Positions 54,001 through 59,442 of a stretch of 64,000 nucleotides of DNA are shown in pieces. The notes under the pieces were generated by a model. It saw nothing but the letters and a program-made list of their open reading frames with translations, was not told the origin of the DNA and ran no database searches. Origin of the DNA: Spirosoma luteum DSM 19990 (GTDB lineage: Bacteria > Bacteroidota > Bacteroidia > Cytophagales > Spirosomataceae); NCBI RefSeq assembly GCF_000374065.1, contig NZ_KB893311.1, positions 1 through 64,000 of the forward strand, written 5' to 3'. A program made the translations under genes and the position numbers. Position 1 is the first letter of the stretch. Every line of letters begins with the position of its first letter.

Positions 54001-54284
54001 CCGTGCTGATGACCGCGCTGGTAGCCGCGCTAGCCCTCATTCCGCTTACTCTGGACGCGTCGGCGGCTGGCAAAGAAGTTCTCTATCCCGTGGCCACGGT
54101 CATTTTGGGCGGGTTGCTGTCGAGTACACTGTTAGACATCATCGTTACGCCGGTTGTGTTCCATCAGTTTGGCCGGAAGGCACTGGCCACGTATTTCCGA
54201 AATCGGAATCAGGGCGAATTCAACACGGCTGATGAGCCAACCGACCCAGCCCCGTTTAAGGAGCCTACACTAACCGAACAATGA
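51012..54284 (+). CDS. cusA: Heavy-metal RND efflux pump (CusA-like)
   Basis: A 1090-residue HME-RND pump. The TM4 motif AIAIGELVDDAIVDVENVFR with D, D and E is characteristic of metal pumps (DDAIVDVEN). Other markers: the start LIHFSLANRLFVVAFAALVL; QQRHFIETSLQNVEDALRDG before TM2; TM10-12 region LVGFITLTGIASRNGIMMIS. It ends the DUF3347-to-pump operon. A GC-rich insert at 52521-52620, encoding KPGRTGGPAAPWQF then KKRRSGGPVATDPSDRP, lengthens the cytoplasmic loop between the two halves. It exports Cu(I)/Ag(I) by context; a Co/Zn/Cd specificity cannot be excluded. Confidence 0.92.
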   Translation: MLNRLIHFSLANRLFVVAFAALVLVYGVYTAVHLPVDVLPDLNRPRVTVFLEANGLAPEELETQVILPVETALNGAPGVEIVRSVASPGLGLVFVEFGWNTDIYRARQLTAEKLQTVQLPGGITPVMGPISSVMGQIMLVGLTADTTSPADLRTLADFTIRRRLMSIGGVSQVIPIGGERRQYQVLISTAKLRQYGLTIDDVDKAMEGTNQNTTGGFFDHYGSEVLIRNVGRVQTLADLSATVVANQNGLPVLLSQIAEVKFGGAIKRGDASVNGKPAVILTVEKQPGTSTVELTKKVEVALAELQKTLPGDVKINPNLFQQRHFIETSLQNVEDALRDGFILVVIVLFLFLLNFRTTLITLTAIPLSLVVSAIIFKAFDISINTLTLGGLAIAIGELVDDAIVDVENVFRRLRENRQLKQPKPTLEVIYRASAEVRNSIVYATIIVVLVFIPLFYMQGIEGRIFAPLGIAYITSIVASLIVSLTVTPALCSYLLANSSQSIKPGRTGGPAAPWQFWKKRRSGGPVATDPSDRPTDDHETDSGLVRWLKRNDTHLLHWGLKRPRLVMGVAGVLIVAAACLVPFFGTEFLPPFNEGSFTINFSTPAGTSLDESNQIGVVGEKLLMQVPEVQYVSRRTGRAELDEHAEPPANSEIEVDLKPSDRPREVVLADIRQKMDELKGVTVNIGQPISHRLDHLLSGVRAQVAIKLFGNDLNELRTNADRIRQTISSVPGVVDVQIEKQVMVPQLVVKLKRDALQRYGIQAGRVAQDLEIFYNGKVTGQVLDGPKTFDILLRVQNDERVDIDRIKSAEISDAQGNAIPLGQVADIAYTTAINSIAHENTLRRIVISCNVQGRDLGSTVKELQTKVAQQVKLPTGYFVQYGGQFESQQEATSLIGLLSIFSILGIFLVLYSHFKSSQIVLQIMLNVPLALIGSVVAVMLTGGTFSVATLVGFITLTGIASRNGIMMISHYIHLIEQEGETFSEHMIIRGSLERLVPVLMTALVAALALIPLTLDASAAGKEVLYPVATVILGGLLSSTLLDIIVTPVVFHQFGRKALATYFRNRNQGEFNTADEPTDPAPFKEPTLTEQ
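52521..52620. repeat. In-frame GC-rich imperfect inverted repeat inside cusA
   Basis: CACCGGCGGACCGGCGG (around 52530-52545) is followed after about 25 bp by CGGCGGTCCGGCGGTCCGG (52570-52588) and further GTCGGACCGACCC. The halves are imperfect reverse complements built on CGGACCG, similar to the dispersed GGACCGTC elements in non-coding DNA. It keeps the reading frame and falls in the central cytoplasmic loop. Confidence 0.55.
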
Positions 54285-54312
54285 GAGTAGCGGGCACCGG
54301 ATTCAGCCCGAA

Positions 54313-54401
54313 AAGTTGATAACGTTGCCGGGAATTCTGTAACGAAATGGGAGCGTTTGCAGGCGATATTTGTCTAAAGTAATTTACTGTAAATAGACAA
54401 A
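54313..54401 (+). promoter_or_regulatory. Direct-repeat copper-type operator, -7 box and palindrome before copZ
   Basis: Repeats AAGTTGATAACG (54313-54324) and AATTCTGTAACG (54333-54344), 20 bp apart. The second ends 24 bp before TTTGT at 54369-54373. That box is also the left arm of an 8-bp inverted repeat TTTGTCTA (54369-54376) / TAGACAAA (54394-54401), with an 11-bp palindrome AGTAATTTACT inside. The ATG is 5 bp further. Confidence 0.7.
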
Positions 54402-54405
54402 GCGC

Positions 54406-54618
54406 ATGGAAACGATTCAGCTTAAGACGAATATCAAGTGCGGGGGCTGCGTGGCTTCGGTTACCCCTTTTCTCAACCAGTCGGTGGGCGAGGGTAATTG
54501 GCAGGTCGATACGCAGAATCCCGATAAAGTACTGACGGTGAAAACGGTCGGCGTAACGGCCGATACCGTTAAAAAAGCCGTTCAGCAGGCGGGCTACAAG
54601 GCCGAGGTGCTGTCGTAA
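54406..54618 (+). CDS. copZ: HMA-domain copper chaperone (CopZ-like)
   Basis: A 70-residue single HMA domain: LKTNIKCGGCVASVTPFLNQ carries the CxxC copper site (here CGGC), and the tail VTADTVKKAVQQAGYKAEVL is the normal last helix and strand. It replaces the usual Met before the first Cys by Lys-preceded IKCGGC. It delivers Cu(I) in the cytosol to CopA-type ATPases and perhaps to the HMA-AraC regulators. Monocistronic: its own promoter with the shared direct repeats is upstream, and a strong terminator follows. Confidence 0.9.
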   Translation: METIQLKTNIKCGGCVASVTPFLNQSVGEGNWQVDTQNPDKVLTVKTVGVTADTVKKAVQQAGYKAEVLS

Positions 54619-54638
54619 CGGATAGTTACTTTGCCGTG

Positions 54639-54667
54639 AAAAAGCCGCCATTACCGGGCGGCTTTTT
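54639..54667 (+). terminator. Rho-independent terminator after copZ
   Basis: AAAAAGCCGCC (54639-54649) pairs perfectly with GGCGGCTTTTT (54657-54667) around a 7-nt loop, and the right arm supplies the T-tract. It starts 21 bp after the copZ stop. Its A/T symmetry would also work in the reverse direction. Confidence 0.9.
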
Positions 54668-54778
54668 CGTTGGCCCTACCTGGTCGTTATTCACTGTCTA
54701 ACGATAAATGATCCAATGACAGCGAAGCGTAATGACAATAAATGACAGGCGAAGCCTACTAACTAATGAAAAATTGCC

Positions 54779-54880
54779 ATGATTGAGGGTTTGATCAAAT
54801 TTTCATTTCGTAACCGATTCATTGTCCTGCTCATTGCTGCCGGGCTATTCGGTTGGGGTTCATACTCGATAAGTAATTGA
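54779..54880 (+). pseudogene. N-terminal fragment of a second CusA-like pump
   Basis: ATG 54779 opens 33 codons reading LIKFSFRNRFIVLLIAAGLF then GWGSYSI, the amphipathic start and first membrane helix of HME-RND pumps, then stops at TGA. The rest of the gene is missing; the glycosyltransferase gene follows within 8 bp. It shows that a second copper pump was once here. Confidence 0.75.
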
Positions 54881-54888
54881 CACATCAC

Positions 54889-56046
54889 ATGAAAACGCTA
54901 AGAATAGTCGCGTGGCACATCCGCAACCAGGGTAGAAAATGGCTTCAGCGGCTTGCTGCTCACCTGGCGGATTCGTTCGGATACGAATTTCTATCCAAAG
55001 CCCAAACCGTAGCGTATCTAAATCCCTATCTGAACGCTCTCCATCCTGAGGGGTATGCTCTGCTCCCCGAAGTACGTGCCGTGGACAACCCGAACCGGAT
55101 TATCTTTTCGAAAACGGAAGTTTGTACCGCTTCTTCACGGGTCTGGCATTACACGGCGGAGAGCAGGCAGGCGACCGTATTACGGTGCGGACTACTGATG
55201 ACCGGCAAAAAAATCCTGAATACAGACTACTGGACGAGTGATGCGCTGCTGGACGGTTTTAAGTTAAGAAAAAGGCCGCTACTGAGAACTAAGGTACTGT
55301 TGGCACCATTTGGCCATTATTTTGACGGCAATTTCTTTGTAGGCTATTATGACTTTATTTTTCTAGTAGCTGCCAAACTGTGTCGTATAAAAGAATCCGT
55401 TAGTGCGGAGGATTTTCAACAGGCTATCGTATCCTATCCGCTGGTTGGTACTGATTACGAGCGCGAATTCCTGCGTTTAATGGGCTTTGGCCCCGACCAG
55501 GTTGTAGACAGCCGTCGGGTTAGGGTGCAAAGCGACAGCTGTTATCTGGGTAATCACGATAACTGGAACCATCAGAATCCGGCGGATGTGCGTCTGCTAA
55601 AGAAACACCTTGCCCCACTAATTCAAACGCCACGCACGGCCCGCACCCGGGTCTATATTTGTCGTGCCGGTCGCCGACGGGTTTTGAATGAAGAAGCACT
55701 TATTACCTTGTTACTCACCTACAATTTTGTCATCATAGAGGATAAGCCCCGTTCCCTGGCCGACCAATATGCCATTTACCACAATGCCTCATTCATTATG
55801 GGGCCTCACGGAGCCTCGTTTACTAACCTGCTCTGGTGTGAACCGGGAACGCATCTTTTCGAGTTGTTTGCCGGGGCATACGCGCCCACTCATTTTCTTT
55901 ATCTGGCTCAATTACTGGGTCTGCACTACTCAGCCTACAGCAGAGACGCGGTTGGTCCGGTAGATTACACGGCAATTGGTCAGGATATAGAGGTGTCCAT
56001 CCCGGCACTTGAGCAGTGTCTGAACAAGATTTTCAACAGTGTATAA
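54889..56046 (+). CDS. Glycosyltransferase family 61 protein
   Basis: A 385-residue protein taken from ATG 54889 (MKTLRIVAW); a TTG at 54877 would extend it into the cusA relic. The C-terminal part has the GT61/DUF563 pattern: TRVYICRAGRRRVLNEEALI, an internal YNFVIIEDKPRSLADQYAIY and MGPHGASFTNLLWCEPGTHL then FELF, which is the conserved nucleotide-sugar site (GPHGA...N..W..PG). It likely adds xylose- or glucosamine-like sugars to a surface polymer. It has no evident link to copper and appears inserted among copper genes. Confidence 0.85.
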   Translation: MKTLRIVAWHIRNQGRKWLQRLAAHLADSFGYEFLSKAQTVAYLNPYLNALHPEGYALLPEVRAVDNPNRIIFSKTEVCTASSRVWHYTAESRQATVLRCGLLMTGKKILNTDYWTSDALLDGFKLRKRPLLRTKVLLAPFGHYFDGNFFVGYYDFIFLVAAKLCRIKESVSAEDFQQAIVSYPLVGTDYEREFLRLMGFGPDQVVDSRRVRVQSDSCYLGNHDNWNHQNPADVRLLKKHLAPLIQTPRTARTRVYICRAGRRRVLNEEALITLLLTYNFVIIEDKPRSLADQYAIYHNASFIMGPHGASFTNLLWCEPGTHLFELFAGAYAPTHFLYLAQLLGLHYSAYSRDAVGPVDYTAIGQDIEVSIPALEQCLNKIFNSV

Positions 56047-56116
56047 TGAACAGCCCATCCGTAGCCTGCAGAACCATTAGCAACCATTTTTATACGGAGT
56101 AGGGCTATTGGGAAAT

Positions 56117-56184
56117 AATTTCTGACTGACATCTACATACATTTTTTCCTTCAACCCCGTTTTGATCAGCCACCAGTTGACGGG
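56117..56184 (-). pseudogene. C-terminal relic of a DUF4396 membrane protein
   Basis: On the minus strand the segment reads VNWWLIKTGLKEKMYVDVSQ, the distinctive DUF4396 ending (YP.NWWLIK.G.KE.M). The same motif is seen at 57620-57690 within the copB relic. Everything upstream of the motif is missing here; DUF3347 relic sequence on the opposite strand abuts it. Confidence 0.6.
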
Positions 56185-56325
56185 ATGAGCTATCGGTACC
56201 AGTTCTGTCCGATGGTCCGGAACGGCAGAGGTGCCTACTGGCTGAGTGATAAGAAGCCCCTCCGTAATCCCTATTTCGGCGAACAGACACTGACCTGCGG
56301 GGAAACGAAGGAGGTACTCCAGTGA
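56185..56325 (+). pseudogene. C-terminal relic of a DUF3347 protein
   Basis: From ATG 56185 the frame reads YRYQFCPMVRNGRGAYWLSD then KKPLRNPYFGEQTLTCGETK before TGA, corresponding to the final 45 residues of DUF3347 proteins (compare YCPM...WLS...RNPYYGDKML.CG at 45503). The helical N-terminal domain is absent. Between here and 56445 nothing else is recognised. Confidence 0.75.
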
Positions 56326-56445
56326 AAGGTGCTGATACAGAGTCCGATAAGCAGTCTGTTTTTAATGGCCCGCTGGTCTGTTTCGCTGAGCACCTAAGAG
56401 AGCGGGGTAGTCGAACAGAGGAAGTAAATCTGGCTTGTCACCGTC

Positions 56446-57495
56446 TCAGAAGGGAACAATAGCCGTCATCACCTGCCCGTCGGCTTCCCAGACGCAAACA
56501 GCCGAATGACCGGCAATGGTCACCCCCGGCAGCTGCCCCCGGCCGGGAGAAATTGGCTCACTGCCATTCAGTTTCAACCAAACCGCACCGTCTTTATCCC
56601 AGGCTAGGGCGGTACCCGACACCCCACTAACGGCTGTTACGTTGCGGCCCGTTCCTACGGCCTGTTCGGGTTGGCCGGGTACACAGGTGTACAGGGTATT
56701 TTCCCGTCGCCAAACGGTGAGCGGTTGGCCGGTAGTAGCCAACGTCACGGCTCCGCCATCCATCGGACAGGCGTTTAGTTTCCAGGTGCCAACGCCAAGT
56801 TTTTGGGCTGCAGCGTAGGTTTTGCCACCATCGGCCGAGTGAATAAGGAATAGGTCACGCGAGCCACCCATTGAGTTTCTAAACTGTATGTAAACGTTTT
56901 TCCCGCTTGCCACCATCGACACCCGGCAGCACTCACAAACTGTGCCGCCCGGTGAGCGATAAACAACCTGGTTAACCGACCAGGTACGCCCCCCATCGAC
57001 TGAGGTGGCACTGACGATTTTATTCTGCCGGTCATCCCGTAAATCCAGCCAGGCCGCGTTGAACGTGCCGTCTGATGCACCTGCCACCGCCTGGAATCCC
57101 TCTTTCGCCACTTCGGGCACATCATTGATTCGCGTGGCTGGCGACCACCGGCTGGCCCTTCGGTCGAGCGAGTAGGCAACTACATTGCCGGCTTTATCGA
57201 CAGCCGTAACGACGATAAACTTACTGGTGACCGCGAGTTGCGGACCACGTTTGGCACCAGCCACTAAGCCCGGCAACGTGGCAATCACCATGGGCTGACT
57301 GAAGGGCATTGTTGCTGCTTTGGCCGTTGCATAGTAAATAGTTGAATCCTGACCAAAGACCAGATGCACAGTCCCTTCAGCATCGGCAACAACGACGGGC
57401 AGATGGCCGGTTGCCACCGTTTGTGCTGTATTGACTGATTGCCCTTCGGCAGGAAGAAATTTAATTAACAGAAAGAAATAGAACAGATAGCGCAT
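56446..57495 (-). CDS. Sialidase-like BNR-repeat exported protein with CECC and CPMDGG motifs
   Basis: A 349-residue exported protein (start ATG 57495, signal FYFFLLIKFLPAEGQ). Asp-box-like repeats (TSVDGGRTWSVNQVV; HSADGGKTYAAAQ) indicate a sialidase-type beta-propeller, but the arginine triad of true sialidases is not apparent. Distinctive cysteines occur in GGTVCECCRVSMVASG (about residue 195) and KLNACPMDGGAVTL (about 250), as in a Bacteroidota subgroup found in copper loci; they could bind copper. It is flanked by broken copper genes. An enzymatic role is doubtful; a periplasmic metal-binding or redox role is more likely, as inference. Confidence 0.75.
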   Translation of the reverse strand: MRYLFYFFLLIKFLPAEGQSVNTAQTVATGHLPVVVADAEGTVHLVFGQDSTIYYATAKAATMPFSQPMVIATLPGLVAGAKRGPQLAVTSKFIVVTAVDKAGNVVAYSLDRRASRWSPATRINDVPEVAKEGFQAVAGASDGTFNAAWLDLRDDRQNKIVSATSVDGGRTWSVNQVVYRSPGGTVCECCRVSMVASGKNVYIQFRNSMGGSRDLFLIHSADGGKTYAAAQKLGVGTWKLNACPMDGGAVTLATTGQPLTVWRRENTLYTCVPGQPEQAVGTGRNVTAVSGVSGTALAWDKDGAVWLKLNGSEPISPGRGQLPGVTIAGHSAVCVWEADGQVMTAIVPF

Positions 57496-57586
57496 CGGCG
57501 AAGACGTAAACAGGAACACCAAGACAGCGGGTCCCTGATGTACAAGGTAGCAAAAAAAACCTCAACATCTAAACTACGTAAGCCTT

Positions 57587-58541
57587 TCAACAGGCTCTAA
57601 CAGGTATCCGCTGCGGAACTGTAGCCGCATACATCTTCTCTTTCACCCCACTTTTAATGAGCCACCAGTTGAGGGGATAGGCCGTCAGGAAGCCGAACAG
57701 CATGCTTTCGTTCACGGCACTGCTGCCCTCAATGACCTCCCCATCGGCAGGAATACGTTCGCCGGGACGCACCAGTACCGTGTCGCCTTTATTAAGGGTA
57801 TCCACCTGTACGTCGGTAATAGTCTGTCCATCCACCTTATGGGCATCGGAAGGCAACATCTGCACAATCAGTTCGAGGGAGCGCGAAGCCCCGCCACCGA
57901 TTTTATATCGATGTAATGTCCCAGCAGCATGATCTCGATCAGGGTAGCCAACTCCCAGAAGAAATCCATCGGGCCGTCGCCCCGGCGCACCGGTTAGCCC
58001 ATCGACACCGCCACGCTATGGACCTAGGCGGTGGTAATGGCAACGGCTACCAGCGTCATCATGCCCGGCCTGGATTGGTCCGGTTGCCGGTTGCGCAACT
58101 CACCCACCATACCGGTCAGAAACGGCCAGCCACCGTAAACGTAGATGATGCTGGCCAGACCAATAGCGATCCACTCATGCCCGGCAAGTCGAGTTCATAA
58201 CCCGCCAGGTTCTGAAACATCATGGACAGCGCAATGACAGAAATCGACAGGACGATACATACCCAAAACCGGCGCAGAAAATCGGCAATCATAGCCCCAT
58301 GGTCGTTGCTACCATGTCCCATCTTACAATGGTCCATTTTGCTATGTTCCATACCGGTGCCGCCCTTATGCGACTCAGGATTGTCTTGTCCGCTGTGACC
58401 ATCGTGGCCGATGTGCTGGAGGGATTTCTGCTCCGCTGGTGGCTCTACGGGCTGATGGGGCGTTGCTTTGGGCGCATCCGCCATGTTCTGATGTGCCGGA
58501 TCAGTCGTTGGAACGGGCTTGTCCTGGTGTTGATGCTTCAT
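57587..58541 (-). pseudogene. copB: CopB-type P1B ATPase pseudogene joined to a DUF4396 tail
   Basis: From ATG 58541 the minus strand encodes a His/Met-rich CopB N-terminus (MKHQHQDKPVPTT; GMEHSKMDHCKMGHGSNDHG) and first helices (FWVCIVLSISVIALSMMF; LPGMSGSLLVW), then loses frame near 58116. Further pieces follow: GMMTLVAVAITTA, stop, HSVAVSMG, stop, MDFFWELATLIEIMLLGHYI, another frameshift, then the actuator start GDTVLVRPGERIPADGEVIE then GSSAVNESM. There it is fused to FGFLTAYPLNWWLIKSGVKE, a DUF4396 C-terminus. The phosphorylation and ATP-binding domains are deleted. Multiple stops and frameshifts make it non-functional. Confidence 0.82.
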
Positions 58542-58630
58542 AACGCAGGAAAATAAAGTAAAAGGAGATGTCTGGTAAGAATACCGCACTCTACTAAAGC
58601 CAAAAGCACTAAAAGGAAGCCATGAACAAA

Positions 58631-58663
58631 AATCTTGCAAGGCTGTCGTTGAATTTTATAAAC
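58631..58663 (+). promoter_or_regulatory. Direct-repeat copper-type operator before the second HMA-AraC gene
   Basis: Repeats AATCTTGCAAGG (58631-58642) and AATTTTATAAAC (58652-58663) are 21 bp apart, in the intergenic region between the copB relic (minus) and HMA-AraC gene (plus). A matching TTTGT 24 bp downstream is not clear (CCTTTTTCG instead), so the promoter may differ or face copB. Confidence 0.5.
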
Positions 58664-58719
58664 CCACCAAGCACTATAACCCCTTTTTCGTGTGTTAGTA
58701 AAGATACGAAGGAGGCCAA

Positions 58720-59313
58720 ATGACAATGAACAGCAAGGAAACGACACGGTTGCGGATACGGGGGATGGTTTGCGCCCGTTGCATTGATGTCGTTCGTGAT
58801 GAGCTGAGTCGACTCGGTCTTGAGGTCACAGAGGCCGATTTGGGGCAGGTCACGCTACGTAACCCAGTTGATGCCAACGCCCTGACCCGAATTGACGAGG
58901 TACTGGCCCATCAGGGATTTAGTATAATCGACGATCATAAACTAACCATACACCAACGCGCCAGACTGTTCGTGGATACCTACTTCGGGCAGACCGATTT
59001 AAGTGAATCCCGAACCCGCCTGTCGGCTCAACTTCAGGCGGATCTGGGATTGGAGTACGACACAATCAGCAGTCAGTTTGCCAAAGCAGAAGGCACCACG
59101 CTGGAGAAATACATTATCAGCAAGCGCATCGACAAAGTAAAGGAATGGCTGGTGTATTCCGACAATACCCTCACCGATATTGCCTACCGTACCGGATACA
59201 GCAGTGTACAGCACCTCTCGAACCAGTTTCGGCAGGTGACGGGCCTCACACCCTCCTATTTTCGGCAGGTCCGGCAGCAGAAACTGGCGTTACAGCAACA
59301 GGCTGCAACTTGA
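58720..59313 (+). CDS. HMA-like domain fused to AraC-type HTH (second copper regulator candidate)
   Basis: A 197-residue paralogue of the protein at 46022. The HMA-like half has RIRGMVCARCIDVVRDELSR (MxCxxC), and the AraC half reads SAQLQADLGLEYDTISSQFA, TLTDIAYRTGYSSVQHLSNQ and FRQVTGLTPSYFRQ. Start at 58720 (or ATG 58726). It is divergent from the copB relic and 130 bp upstream of copA on the same strand. Its own control region has the direct repeats, suggesting autoregulation. With cytosolic CxxC and the same repeat pairs before copA and copZ, it is the best candidate for a copper activator. Confidence 0.88.
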   Translation: MTMNSKETTRLRIRGMVCARCIDVVRDELSRLGLEVTEADLGQVTLRNPVDANALTRIDEVLAHQGFSIIDDHKLTIHQRARLFVDTYFGQTDLSESRTRLSAQLQADLGLEYDTISSQFAKAEGTTLEKYIISKRIDKVKEWLVYSDNTLTDIAYRTGYSSVQHLSNQFRQVTGLTPSYFRQVRQQKLALQQQAAT

Positions 59314-59361
59314 ACCAGTTAATCAGACTTATTTCGTGCTGGATGGAGCAGGCCCCGCTAA

Positions 59362-59423
59362 AATCTCGTAAGCAGGCCGGGTAATTGTGTAACGCATCCG
59401 GGGGCCGGTATGCTGACCTTTGT
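59362..59423 (+). promoter_or_regulatory. Direct-repeat copper-type operator and -7 box before copA
   Basis: Repeats AATCTCGTAAGC (59362-59373) and AATTGTGTAACG (59383-59394) are 21 bp apart. The second ends exactly 24 bp before TTTGT at 59419-59423. The copA ATG is 20 bp further. The layout is the same as at HYC_CC_PP and copZ. Confidence 0.75.
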
Positions 59424-59442
59424 CGTATAAATTCTGAACCTT

